Positions 46,996-58,947 are shown, numbered from the stretch's first letter. The stretch: DNA of 64,000 nt from Ceratothoa steindachneri (GCA_963969495.1 OZ018320.1:72212245-72276244); one strand, 5' to 3'. Notes: a model not told the origin generated them from the letters alone. Numbers and translations are program-made.

Positions 46996-48502
46996 TCAAG
47001 CTCCTTTGTTGCTGTCCTCCTTTCGGGGGACAGCGTTAGGAACCCTGGAAGATGGCCTAGCGACCATCTCTAAGGGTGTTGCCTCCTGTGAGTCTAACGA
47101 CTCTGTGGAGGGGCGTGGCCATCTCGCCTTACGAGAAACGTTCACGGTGGGGGAAGAGGGGGGAGCCCTGGTTTTAGCCAAGGCTGGGTGTGAACCCTTT
47201 TTGCCTCCAGCTTTACCAGGGGAGCGCCTTGGTGGAGTAGAGCCCGCATAAGGGCTCCGAATGGGCGCGGAAACAACCGTGCTCGTTGGCCTGGATGGGC
47301 CAGGAGCAGAGGGTGCCTTTCTAACTATTGAGGCATATGACGTCCTAGGCAGAGCCGGGCGCGCCAGGACCAAGTCCTTAGCCTCGCGGAATGAGAGTCG
47401 ATCCTGGGCCTGAACGGCCAGGATTTCTTTCTCAAGGAGATATGCACCACATAGCTTCGAAGAAGCGGGGTGCGGCTCTCCGTAATTGACACACTTGGCC
47501 ACACACGATTTGGACTTATCGTGTGCGACCTTAGAGCAATTTACAGACTTCGGGTGACCCCGACTTTGCACGTCTACATGAGCGATTTGTATGGCCGAAG
47601 CGGTGACAGTAATAGCACCGCCGCGGAAGTGGCACGAATGCCTTCACGCAGGAGTGTTACCAACCGGCACGCGCCGACTCAGGGAGCTTGTCACAGTCGA
47701 ACGTTACGCAGAGTGTAGGGGTGGGTCTCGAGGCCCCTCCCTGTTTCCTCATCACACGTTCGACCTTGACCGCCCCATGGTCGGCCAGCTCTAGGGTGAT
47801 GTCCTCAATGGAGTTTTCAACGAGTTCCCTCGCATAAACTACTCCTTTCACAAAGTTCATGGTAGAGTGCGGCCTCACACTCACCGGGATGCCATGAAGT
47901 GCCCGAAGAGCACTTATCTTGGTCGCCTCTGCGGGATTCGGCGCATTCGCCAGAAGGCTTCCGTCCGAAAAACAGGTCACCTTCAACTCTCTACCAATTG
48001 CACTAGCTAATCCTCTCCTCTGATGGATCATGTTGCTCTTGGACAACATGGTGCCATCAGTGGAGCGAATAACGAGGAAGCGTTTAAAACCAGCGGGCTC
48101 GAAAACGCCAGGTAACCTTTGAATCAAGGGCCCCGATGTCTTTGAGGGTCCGCCCTGTGCACTTTTGGTCTTAGTCAGGGGCTCCGCAACCAGGGGGGCA
48201 GAGGGGGCGGATGTGCCGATCTTGGCTTGGTCGCTTGCCAAAGTGGCAGCATAGCCATCCGTCCCCGCAGCCCCCGCGGATGGAGAGGAGCCCGAGTCTT
48301 CTTCTTCTTTTTGGTCTTTGTCTTTCTTTTTTGGAGAGGAGGGCGGCGAATAAACCCGCTTCTCACCCCCGCCGGTAGAAGCCCCCAGGCCAGATGGACT
48401 GGCCTCAGCCAGGTCATTCTCTGAAATGGAGAAGGTCCTGGTAGTCGTGGGGGCACCGGTCGGAGGAGATTCCGCCCCTCCTTGTACTGCTTCAGAAACC
48501 AC
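46996..48502 (-). pseudogene. LINE-A copy 5 ORF1, Gag-like protein with zinc knuckles
   Basis: The first part (48,502-47,657, 281 codons) has a Ser/Pro-rich start, a charged stretch KKKDKDQKEEED around residue 60, and a globular domain from about residue 130 (FKRFLVIRSTDGTML) to residue 280 that precedes the knuckles. A stop separates it from RRCYYCHRFGHTNRSCRR (47,635-47,580), a perfect C-x2-C-x4-H-x4-C knuckle. The next frame (47,571-46,996) holds two altered Cys clusters, CVAKCVNYGEPHPASSKLC among them, and a Ser/Pro/Lys-rich tail. The layout matches LINE-B ORF1, but the sequences are clearly different. The protein would bind element RNA. Confidence 0.75.
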
Positions 48503-49598
48503 AGCCGTTTAAGGAGGACCCTGAATAGGGGCGGATTCGGGTTTGGTGCTTGGCGCAGAGCCCGGATTTTCCCCCATGGAAGGTCCTACCGTCTGAGGCT
48601 GGGTTTTCTCAAGGACCATGGCTATCTCAGGGGGAGCCTCCAGTTGGCCATCCTTACCCCCTAAGACACCACAGGTCCCGTTGGCAGTATAGTCACTAGT
48701 TTTGTGTGTTGTGTGGGGGTGCATGGGCCTTTACCCCGTCAAGGTCCAATATTCTTGCCAGCAGGTCTTTTGAGGGAAGCGACCGAAAGGGGTGGCTTCC
48801 CTTTCCCCCCTAAGCGGGTTTGCCCTACCAAGCCGCTTCGAGGTGAAGCTGCTGGCTAAGGGCTGCCTGCTGGCTGTCTTGGCATTTCCCTTAGAAAGAA
48901 CAGAGGGGACTGCCGCTGGAAAAGGGAGGTGCCCGAAAGCACCTCCAGAGAAGGGGGTGAGGGGGAGTCCCCTTCACCCGTAGGCGTAGGAGAGGAGTAA
49001 GCCTCCTCTCCGGTTGAAGAGATATGGAGGGTCCCCTGCGCAAGCACAGGGAGGGGGACCTCTATTTTTTTGCTGGAGCTGCCTGAGGGCGGCTCCGTCG
49101 CTGTTTCAGGGGAAGTTGGGGGTTGTGATTTTTTTATTTTCATCATTGGGCATGGTGACCCTTTTTGTGCTACGGGACGCAATAGCTCATCACCTCTTAC
49201 AGTTGCAGTTGCCCGCACTGCAAGAGGTGCTTACAGGCCTGGCAGAGCCAGGCACCGCTATTTTGGACCACCCTTCCCGCCTGGTGGCCTGGCAGTCCAT
49301 CGCCATGGCGGCTCCACCTTGAACACGGCGTAAAATCAAAGATAGAGGGTAAAGTGATGAAAAGTGATGTGAGCAAGGTATGGCTGGGGATGAAGCAGGT
49401 TGTTAAAAACCAGCCACCCCAGACCGGAGCTCAGGGGTTAAGTAACATTGTCCCCCACCCCCTCAGCCCCGATGCGGGACGGTTGGCTGAGAGGAAGGTC
49501 AGCATCTACCCTGTGAAATTAGAGGCCGACCAGAGAAAGTTGTGGGAGAGGCTGTATGAAAAGCGAGGAAACGAGTGTTTTGAAGGAAGGAGAAGAGG

Positions 49599-49800
49599 CT
49601 AAGCTGGGGTCGGACGTTGTGCTGAGTCCCATCAGCACGGCGGCCAGGATGGCAAATCGCCGCGCCCCTTACGGGGCAGAATGGCAGAAGATAGGTTGTA
49701 GCGGAAAAGGGAGAAGTTAAGAAAGATCCGGACGGATCGCAGAGTCTCGTCAGCACGGCGTCCAGGAAAACCCCTGTACCCCTTACGGGAGCTGCACTTC
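49599..49800 (-). promoter_or_regulatory. Two 5'-end monomers of LINE-A copy 5
   Basis: Unit 1 (49,599-49,678) has AAGCTGGGGTCGGACG, CAGCACGGCGGCCAGGA and CCCCTTACGGGG. Unit 2 (about 49,725-49,797) has GATCCGGACGGATCG, CAGCACGGCGTCCAGGA and CCCCTTACGGGA. The spacing differs from that in copy 3. The ORF-distal end of the element falls just after unit 2. Confidence 0.55.
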
Positions 49801-50505
49801 CAAACGCTATCTCCTTCCCAAAGACTTTTCCCCGCTTCTCCATCACTCCCGTCAAATATGAAGCAAAAAAAAAAACACCGAACCCGTATCTGAATATAGT
49901 TTAAAAGGAGGGACCTTTAAGTGATGAAGCTTTAGTAAATGTGTGCAAGAGAGCCAATCATCCTGCAGTCTATGCAGCCGGGAGAGAACGACAGCTGCAG
50001 CATGGTTGATTTTGTTACACCTGGCACTTCCTCGCGGGTTTCCCCAACATAGGTTTTACCACCGAGGGAGCCGCTTCGGAGATCCGAACCACAAGTCTAC
50101 AGCTTATGGCAGCCGACCAATCTATCCGAATGGCAACTAATCTAAAACTAATCATACCCGATGAAGCTTCATTTCACCTCCATGGGTACTTAGTATTTCT
50201 ACTAAGACCGTATCCCCAAGTATAATTAGCGTTCCGCTGAAGAAGACCAGATTTTGTTATCTTGGTAACACCATTGCATCCTCCGTCAGATGTAGGCAGG
50301 GTGAATAGAAAGGGGGTAAAGGCATCAGAGACTATTTTCTGTTTTAGGAAGTTTAATAGAGATTCTCTCGTTGGGTTTCACTTATAATACAAGATAATTC
50401 GGGTAAAAAGGTCTCAAAATTACAAATTGGGGCCCTCCTTTTGGATCTGAAAGACATTTAATCTTCGAAATAGAGTTTTGGGGAAATTCAAGACCCGATT
50501 TTTTG
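49801..50505. other. Unassigned stretch
   Basis: There is an A-run near 49,866. No repeat family or coding region is recognised. Confidence 0.4.
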
Positions 50506-50580
50506 GTAGCGACCATTTGGCGACTGCCATCAAGGGAATAAGTCGCCGTAATTAAATCAGGACTACCAGCCCCGACAACC
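50506..50580 (-). mobile_element. LINE-A 3'-end stub (about 70 bases)
   Basis: ATTTGGCGACTGCCATCAAG to AAGTCGCCGTAATTAAA forms an intact hairpin at 50,519-50,547. No other LINE-A sequence follows, so this is an extremely 5'-truncated insertion. Confidence 0.7.
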
Positions 50581-52290
50581 GAAAAGTTAAGATACGCGTT
50601 GACGTAATGTTTTTACTTATTTAGTCGCTTTCGTGATCATTTGAATAAGGAAGAAAATATCATCCAACGCGTAACTAATATTTTGGGTGCACTGTCACCG
50701 CTGTTTTTGTCGTTTTCTTAACTTTCGTGAAGCTTGAAATTCTGCAATAGGGAAGTACGATCCATTTAAAGCAAGTTATCGTTCAGTTAAACACCCAACC
50801 TCCAAAACTAACCACCCTTTTCTTAAGCGAATAACCTACCGTTTAAATGCCGTTTGCCAGAGTTACCGCATAAATCACGAAATAGAAAGATATCGTTTAT
50901 AGCTTCCCGTGAGCAGACGTCATATCTGCTCCCTCCGACCGCTTGGGAGATTAAGCGAGGCAGCTTGAATCCTACAGACTACGCATATGCCCCTTACCCA
51001 CGTTACGAAATTAAGTGGGGGTGCGCCTGAGGGATCAGATTATGGGGAGGGGGTCGTCGCATGATGTGGGAATGTTATAGGACTGTGCTAGCAGTCCATG
51101 CAACAGATATGAAGTAAAAGTTCAGTTGCAACTTAACCTCACGTAGAATAGATCCAAGTGGGATGGTACCACTACAAGATGTATCCAGGTGTAGTGCTGG
51201 AGTCATATCCACTTTGAAATGACAAGCCACTAGACTCCTTTTCTTTTGCCCTACAGGGTGGCTAGAGTTTAGAAAAAACCTTGTCTGTCGGGTCCAAGAA
51301 GGGTGTAGAAATGGGTAGCGAAAACCTCTTGTGCATGGAAAAAAAAAGAGTTATGTTAAACAAATTAATATTTCTAACCTTTTTATTTTCAGACCCTACT
51401 AGGCAAAAACTAACGAGGGGATCTCATCGACCCCCATGCTAACGCTACAAAGCAGCAAATGGCGAGTAGATTTTTCCGCAGCTTCCAGAAATTTTCCGAA
51501 TTATTAGTCGTCTTCGTCGTGCAAAGAGCGCGAAGCCAAGTTCCTTTAACTGAAGACACGCTAAAGTTTCATCTGGCCTTCCTAGAAATCTAGTGACTAG
51601 GAAAAACTAGTTTTCCACCATGTCTTACTAAGGAAGAGTTTTCTTGATTGAATAAATGCAAGTAATTCGTCTGTCGCATCAAACTGCTTGCAAGGCAGTC
51701 AAGATCCAAACAATATCTTTATAATCTAACGTACACTGAATCCGACTACACATATATTGGTAATTAGACAGATTAAAGACAGTTTTGGTACTTAATTAAT
51801 TTTTAATCTATTCTATATGTCTACCGGAATTGTCTTTATATTTATTCGGCGCAGAAAGCCCCCCTCCCCCGAGCTATTAGCACTTTACCCCCACCCCTGA
51901 GCTATTAGCAATTGAACGTAGCATTTCAGAGCCTCTAGCGACTACTTGAAGCTCCTGGCCTTGACGGTACGACGTCAAAGTCCTCGAAAAATTGATTGAT
52001 CGCACAGATTCAAGAAATACCCATTCCCCATGATGAAGATGGCATCACATTTAGTCAAAACTAATTTGACTACGATATAAAAGGTTAGGGGCATCAAGTT
52101 ATTTAAACAGGCTTAGTTTTGGTACTTCTACAGTGATTAATATTCACGCGAGAACATAAGTACCGCTGTCTCACAGTAGTCACAAAGATTAGCTATTTTG
52201 AAATGAAGGATATACAACGGCAAGTCTCGCTAGAATAGGTTTCTTGTTTGATTCCTTTCCGCCGTGAAAAAGGACAAAAACTTACAGAAT

Positions 52291-52325
<35 letters not shown>

Positions 52326-53511
52326 AAAGACCTAACCAATCCCCAAAATTCACCTAACCCAAGCATATAAATTTCTTTCATAATAATCTAACAATGACAA
52401 GATGACAGCCAATCCTAATTTATAAAAAAAGCGTTTTCGAGTCTTTAATCTGTAGAATTACTCAGATATTCTCCAGCATAATGCCTAAGTATTCAGCGCC
52501 TGCGCAGAAGAATACACAAAGTTTCAACGCAAAATAAAACATCGGTTTGGGGCGGTGTGTCCAAGACAAATTTATCGCATGCAACCCTTAAAATTTTGCC
52601 ACTTAAGTTTGGCATTTAATCCACACAGATCAATGTGTCCACCTGTAGAGTGCCTCCATCTAGTTTGTGTTAGAAGTTTTAAAATGTGCCTAGTCAGGTC
52701 ATTTAGTTATCGATTCTGCAATAGCAGTCACTTAGCCACTTATATCTGCACCACTATTGTTTCTATTTACTCCAGTATTTTGTTCAGTCCTATTGCATTC
52801 TTCCTCCATCACAAGTAGCTTAAAAGGTACGCTGTGGTCCAAGCAGCAAGTTTAAGTTTTCTAGTAACCACCATTTTAAGATATTTATCATATTTCCTAA
52901 TCACACATGATATTTGTAAAATCAAAAGTATTTATAAGGATTCCGTGATAAAGCCATCTTTTACTTACATCGAAATCCCTGCAGACTACAACTTAAGATT
53001 CCCTGACGTGAGATTCTGATCGAGTAAAGCGTTAAACTACTCTGTTACTCCACACTGTTATTTCGTGAGGAGAGTTGGGTTGTTGCCTTTCTTCTGTTTC
53101 TCCGTCATTAGTTGGTTGACCTATCCCTGAAACAAAATTGCGAATCGAATCTCCTTTTTGTCCAACACATACTAATTTTTATTTAAAAAATTATTCATAT
53201 TAAAGAGAAATGTAATTTTCTTATTTCACAGAAATTTTTTAAATTGTCAAACAATTCTTCTCCATGACCGTTTTGGGAGTTTCCATTTTTTCTATCGCAG
53301 TTAAAGAATTGTGCAATTTTTATATAATAATTTATGCAAAAATTATTTTAAGTAAGGTATCTATGGTTAGTCCCACTTTGATTAATATTTTAAGAACAAA
53401 GAAGCGACTTTAGTCACAAAACGTTTATGAAAGCACTGAAATAAACACGGAGGAAGCCGCGGAAATTATTTGGGGTACTGAAAGTAATGTATATTCTAAG
53501 AGTTACTGTAG
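50581..53511. other. Unassigned 2.9-kb AT-rich stretch
   Basis: A run of about 30 A lies at 52,292-52,321. A short phrase GAGCTATTAGCA is repeated near 51,870 and 51,899. Short open frames near 52,555-53,019 have no recognisable content. The base composition is consistent with non-coding host DNA or ancient repeats. Confidence 0.45.
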
Positions 53512-53516
53512 TTCAA

Positions 53517-54857
53517 TGTCGTAGAATAGGCTCTCAACAATATACCATATATAACTATTCGTTGAGGGAATTATTCTAATATTTCGAGTGCGTGGTAATT
53601 TGATTGACCGAGGTTTGTCCAAAGGGATGGGGGGCCTGGAGAGGCTTATTTATATTTAATATGCTTAAGAAGTGGAACGGAGCTCAAGGATAATAATATG
53701 GCTATCATTAATAAAATAGAGTTTTATTAATTAAACTATCAACAACACACAAAAAAAAATGTTTACATAAACGGAGAATGGAAAGGGTAGTGGGAATATC
53801 TGACTAATCCGAGGATTAAGATTTGGAGAGATTTAAAAAGGTAAACAAATAAAAATTAAAGGGGGGGAATGGCTCGCTAAACCATTTAAAACACAGGGTA
53901 GCGTTGACAAAAGGTTAGATGATTAAAGGTAATGCTCAGCTTACGTAATTACAAAGTTGTTGTGCAGAGGAAGACGATGCGAAGGTATCTTATGTCCACT
54001 GGCGATTTCCAGCAGAAGGGTTCTTCGGGGGGTTGTCCTTAGCGAAGGGAAAGGACTGTCTTCGAAGAGTGAGAGCGAAGTGGGGCTTGGAAGTGCGAGC
54101 AAGCTTTATGACAGCAAATCGGGGATGTTCTAGATGAACAATGGAGGTTATTGTTGAAACCAAGCGTTCTCTTGAAGAACGTTAAAAGGACGGGGGGGTT
54201 AAATTATTCTGCCGTGATGTCTTGGGAACGAGAATCATTTCTTGACGAACAGGCTGGAAGAACAATGGCTATTCTAACGTTGTTCGCTTTCTGAACAACA
54301 AGGGACGGGGGATGAGAACCATCTCTTGTCAAACGGGCTCAAAGAACAATGGCTGTTCTAACGTTGTTCTCTTTCTGAACAGCAGGGGGGGCTTGTTGAC
54401 TTGGCGTCTGGAAGGCACGAACCTTGTCACTCAAGGGATATTGTCCTCTTCTGGACAATAAGGTGGTTCTCGAAGTAGAGAGTTCCTATGTGCACAAGGG
54501 AGACCGGATTGGTGTGATGCCTCGCGAAGATAATCGAGATCTGATCTGCTTCAATCGGGAAAAGCTATGTATAAGTCCCACGAGCCGTCTCCATGGCGTA
54601 GGAAATAATTGAGTGGGGGACTTCGGGAAAATGCCCCGCTGTCGCCTGGGAAAATACATTATCTGCCCATAAGCCTAACTCAATCTGGCGAGATCGACGT
54701 GTGGAGGCGAAACGGGGAAATGAACCTCCTTGATTAAATATTGGCTAAGTTGGGCGATAACGCGCTCTGCTTCCTCTTGTAGATCCACGTGGGTAGCATG
54801 TGTTTCTAAACATGTGATAGCGGCTGAAATTAAGTGGCCTTAGACCGTTCTATCACA
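53517..54857 (-). repeat. 3' LTR of the Gmr1-like element
   Basis: It is nearly the same as the 5' LTR. It has the same pair of about 80-base units at 54,221-54,385. An inverted repeat TTAATAAAA TAGAG TTTTATTAA (about 53,708-53,730) supplies an AATAAA on the coding strand (53,723-53,728), a candidate polyadenylation signal. Confidence 0.9.
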
Positions 54858-54866
54858 CCCCTCCAT
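54858..54866 (-). promoter_or_regulatory. Polypurine tract of the LTR element
   Basis: On the minus strand TGGAGGGG lies directly upstream of the 3' LTR start (TGTGATAG). This is the expected place for plus-strand DNA priming. Confidence 0.65.
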
Positions 54867-55248
54867 ACCAGGGAAAGTTGTCACTTCGAAAAAAAAGAGA
54901 GAAGGGACAACCATAGAGCTCCGTTGTGGAGAACTCGCTTTCTTGCACCGACTGTAACTTCATGCACCTAGCTAGTATTACCTCAATACATATGATTATG
55001 TTGATCATTTGATTATAAGGGAAACTAACCTTTAATACAAACTTAACCATAAAAGAGACATGGAACAATGAAATAATATAAAATTAGTACATATGGGACA
55101 AAAGAATTTATACGTAATTTAATGGGTACAAATATATACACATACGAAAAAAAATAGACATTAGCTAATTATATTACAGGAGAATCTAATTTAAGTCGTA
55201 CAAGACGGTATATACATACATGGAGATCCTAATTCTACGAATTACAAA

Positions 55249-57406
55249 TTAATCTACACTATTTGGTAACGCATTCCTACTGAGTGCGTCAGCGACCTGA
55301 TTATCGGAACCTTTTATGTAATTTATCTTAAATTGGTACTCTTGCAAGAGTAGACTCCAGCGCATAATTCGGCCGTTGGAGTGTCGTACATTCCGAAAAT
55401 AGGCCAACGGGGGGTGGTCAGTTCCTATCTGAATTCTTTTCCTATCAAATACATTTTAAACTTGTCAATAACCCAAATAATCGCTAGAGCTTCCTTCTCT
55501 ATAGTGGCATATCTCTTTACGCGGGGTAACAACTGGCGACTATCGTATGCAACTGGATGACTCGTTCCGTCATCCTCATATTGAAGAAGTACACCTCCAA
55601 TGCCTTCGTTGCTCGCGTTGGTCTTAATCCCAAAGGGTTTTCCGGATTGGGAAACTTCAAAATAGGGGCAGAAATGAGCTTACTCTTGAGCTGGTTAAAA
55701 TGAGAAACAGCGACATCATTCTAACGTAGTCGATCGGGGGAATTCTTTTTTAAAAGGGTGCTGAGGGGCGCCGAAATTGCAGCGAAATTCGGGACAAATC
55801 GCCGATAGTAAGAAGCTGATCCTAGGAATGATCTTAATTGCTTCTTAATATTTGGAAGGGGCATGTCGGCAATGGCCTTAATCTTGTCCTCCTGTGGACC
55901 TAACTGGCTTTGTCCTATTTTAAAACCCAAGTATTTTATGGTTTCGAGGGAAAAATGGCATCTGCTGGGGCCAATGGTGAGGCCATTTTCGCGCAGTCGC
56001 TCGAAGAGAGCTAATAGGGTGGTTAAAGGATGACTCCATTCACGAGTAGCGACGTAGACGTTATCGAAGTAAAAGGAGACATTCGGAAGTCCATCTAACA
56101 ACCTTCTCACGAGACGGTTATAGTTACTACAAGCGGTCACGAGGCCAAAAGGAAGGCGATTAAATTGCATTAAGCCTTTTTCAGTTGCAAAGGCGGTATA
56201 TGCTTTCACATCGGGCCGGAGGGGAATTTGGTAATACGCCTTGCGCAAATCAAGTTCTGAGATGAACTTGGCGTCTTCAAAAAAGTGGAGGTTTTGATCT
56301 ACCAACGGGATGGGCTCGACGTCCAACACAGTTACCGAATTTAACTTCCGGAAGTCAATGCACATCCGATAAGAGCCATCAGGTTTCTTGACTATGACGA
56401 TTGGGGAACAATAACTAGAGGTGGAAGGTTCTATTATATCTAAACTAATCAAATTATCGACTTCGGCGTTAAAAGCTTGGCGTAAATAAATCGGCATGGG
56501 ATAGGGTTTTGAACGGACAGGTTCTAAGGTCGTTAATTTAATATCATGCTCGAAACTAGTAGCGGATCCAGGCTTCTCTGAAATCACGTCGTCGAACTGA
56601 CATAATAATTCTTGTAGCTGACTCTTTTGATGTGGTGTCAGCTGCGCGGCGATATCCAGGTCAGAGGGTTCAAAAGACTCGCCTGGCAGGAAAGGAAGAG
56701 GGTAATTGGCATCAGGTTGGATGCACACTGCCTGTATGACATTGAGGGACTCCGCGGGGTAATCCTCTTCAAGCGCCGATGTTTCGTCCAGTGCTACGAA
56801 CGTATCTCCATGGGCTCGTCGGTGGTACTTTTTCAACAAGTTGACGTGGTAGAGCTTATCGCCTGCTGGAGTACCAATGAGGTAATCTACCGGTCCTCGT
56901 ACCTCGCGGACCGAGTACGGACCTTTCCATTGGCTCAGTAATTTATTACTCGCTGTGGGAAAGAGCAGGAGTACTTCATCACCGGGCTTAAATTTATGAT
57001 CTTCGGACCTAAAATCCTGGTTAAGGATCTCCGAGAATTCGGACGGTATCGGGGTTCTGAGGGGGACGGGCTCCTGGGCTTCATTCTTAGCTCGGCATCG
57101 AGAAAGGGCGGCCTGGGACACAGAGTCGGAGCTTACTTGTGGGCTCTTTCCTATAAGTACGGAACAAAATTGTATGGGTGCTGAAATGACTTCAGCCCAG
57201 CCATCATAATACTGACACTGCCGGTAACATCTAACGACGGGGAATCGGTTCGCCCGCCCAAGGGAGTCATGTACCACCGCAAATTTTTCGTGGTTAGGAT
57301 CCACTGGGGGGAGGAGCTCGTCAGACACGATGAAACACGTGCACCCTGTGCCCCTGACGAGAGTAGATACACGGCAGCCGTTCACGCTGCCCTCATCAAA
57401 TTTCAA
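55249..57406 (-). pseudogene. Pol: protease, integrase C-terminal remnant, RT, RNase H
   Basis: One frame of 561 codons (57,406-55,721) holds a retropepsin-like domain at residues 5-90, where the DTG triad reads GTG (residues 19-21). An integrase C-terminal (GPY/F-type) module follows at 137-195 (HKFKPGDEVLLLFPT, QWKGPYSVREV, YHVNLLKKY). RT follows at about 290-480 (DFRKLNSVTV, ELDLRKAYYQIPL, RLPFGLV, then FYFDN at 445-449, where the second Asp is Asn). The frame ends at a TAG (55,721). RNase H continues in broken frames to GSDNQVADALSRN and a stop at 55,249. Its first block reads KTNAS, where TDAS is usual. The integrase zinc finger and DDE core are missing between about residues 133 and 137. 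Confidence 0.85.
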
Positions 57407-57478
57407 AGTTCCCGGGGAACTTTTATCAAAAATAAAATTTACCTGCTGGCCTGACGGAGGGGGGGGGGGAGTTGATGC

Positions 57479-58626
57479 TTATGTATGCACCACCGGGAAA
57501 GCCGGGGTGGCATTAATATGGTTAACTTGGTGGGCTGGTCCGCTTTTAAGCCTAGAATTTGGGGGGCAATTCCAGCTCGTGTGGTTTTCTACACCGCAGG
57601 TGAAGCATATGATTGGTCGCTTCGGGAAGAGTGATGGAGGAGAAATCTTAACGGGAGGTTTGGTGTCCCGTTGTTGGTTTGGCGGGAAGAAGTTTTGGGA
57701 TTTTACGGGGCCTGGAAACTTCGTCGGCTTTTCTGGGAAGGGGCGCGAATCCTTCCTTCTTTCCTGGTAAAGGGATTGGTGAGAAGTTCGATTCTCCTTG
57801 GGGTATAAATTATGGTTTGCGGCATAGACATCCGCTTCTTCGGTACACTCTTTAAAGGTCTGGCACCGACGATCCTTGACGAACGCACGGATCTCCGTCG
57901 GGAGAGCCGCCAAAAATTGATCCCGCAACACGAAGTCTGTTAAGGACTCGTAGTTAGGATCAACCTTTGAGGATTCTAACCAGAATTTAAAATTCCTCTG
58001 AAGAATGTATCCGAATTGACGGAACCTCTGTCCGGGTTTGATACGACCTCCTCGAAATTCTTGTCGGTAGAAATCGGGAGTCATATTATCAGCGGCCAAT
58101 AACTCAGCTTTTAAGGTGCTGTAGTACATTGTACATTCAGATGGTAAAGATATGAAAATGTCGCGCAATTTACAATTTAAAAGGGAAGTAATCTTACTAC
58201 CCCTTCAGCCTCTAAATCCAAGTTATTGATCTCGAGGATCTTTTCAAAATCTGCTAAAAATGCTCCGAAATCCTCTCCATCCCTGAAATTGGGGAGCTTA
58301 AGTGGGAGATTAGGCAAGGCTTCTGAACGTGAACTGACTGATTGTATTTCAACCTGTACTCTAGCCATTTCAAGCTGATGGTGAAGCTCAGCTTGTCTTT
58401 TCCGTCCCTCTCTTTCTTCTCGTTGGATTTATCTTTCTCTTTCTTCTCGTTGGATTTCTCCTTCTCTTTCTCTTTGCCTTTCTTCTCTTAACTTTTCTCT
58501 TTCCGTTCGTTGCTCCTCTTGAACGTACTCAATCAATTCTCTTCCGGAAAGTCCCAAGGATTCTCCTTGCGCTCTGAAGATTTCAAACTGAGTCATATTT
58601 GCACTTGGGGGCGCAATAGTCACCAA
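57479..58626 (-). pseudogene. Gag with SCAN-like capsid domain and one CCHC knuckle, frameshifted
   Basis: The N-terminal frame starts at 58,626 (MVTIAPPSANMTQFEIF) and runs into an Arg/Glu coiled coil (REERQREREGEIQREERE). It is followed at 58,368-58,177 by MARVQVEIQSV and LPNFRDGEDFGAFLADFEKI. After a frame change the rest runs 58,168-57,479. Residues 33-118 of that part (FYRQEFRGGRIKPGQRFR, then LTDFVLRDQFLAALPTEIRA) match the pattern of the SCAN domain, LxxxVLxxQFLxxLPxExxxWV. One knuckle, CFTCGVENHTSWNC, sits at residues 188-201. A tandem 7-base duplication (CAATTTA twice, 58,166-58,179) causes the frame break. Another stop near 58,429 interrupts the coiled coil. SCAN domains are known to derive from the capsid of Gmr1-like elements, which fits the rest of this element. 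Confidence 0.8.
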
Positions 58627-58918
58627 CTAAATTCCTTGCAATAAGAATTATGCCTTCTAGAGAATTAGCCTACCTAAATATGGGCACTGACCTATTCGTA
58701 ATTGGTTTCTCGACCTAGATAACCAATGACTAAAATAACTAAAAAAAAACACAAACAAATTATTATAACAGTTCCTTGAGCTACTCCAGCTTCCTAAGTT
58801 ACACAAAGGGGATAACAATCGTTAAAGCAAAAGGGAATTACTATACTCTATTCTTATAACGAATAACACTATGCTTCACTCGACTGAGACCAGCGTTTGC
58901 AAAGATATAGCGTTAAAC

Positions 58919-58936
58919 CTTACACACTTGATACCA
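58919..58936 (-). promoter_or_regulatory. Candidate primer-binding site of the LTR element
   Basis: On the minus strand TGGTATCAAGTGTGTAAG starts with the TGG that would pair with a tRNA CCA end. It lies 77 bases inside the 5' LTR instead of the usual few, because a TA tract (58,948-59,013) lies between. I cannot name the tRNA. Confidence 0.45.
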
Positions 58937-58946
58937 AATTTAAATA

Positions 58947-58947
<1 letters not shown>

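Larger units (their letters stand above)
42835..49800 (-). mobile_element. LINE-A copy 5, minus strand, most complete copy (about 7 kb)
   Basis: Order on the minus strand: 5' UTR with two monomers (49,800 to about 48,700), ORF1 (48,502-46,996), ORF2 with endonuclease (about 46,790-45,900), RT (45,666-44,400) and RNase H (about 43,850-43,480), a C-terminal Cys-His region, a 3' UTR and the double hairpin (42,859-42,915). A T-run on the plus strand below 42,850 is the poly-A tail. EN, RT and RNase H together assign it to the I group of non-LTR retrotransposons. Frames are broken at several places, but catalytic motifs are mostly kept, so this copy is younger than the others. Confidence 0.9.
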
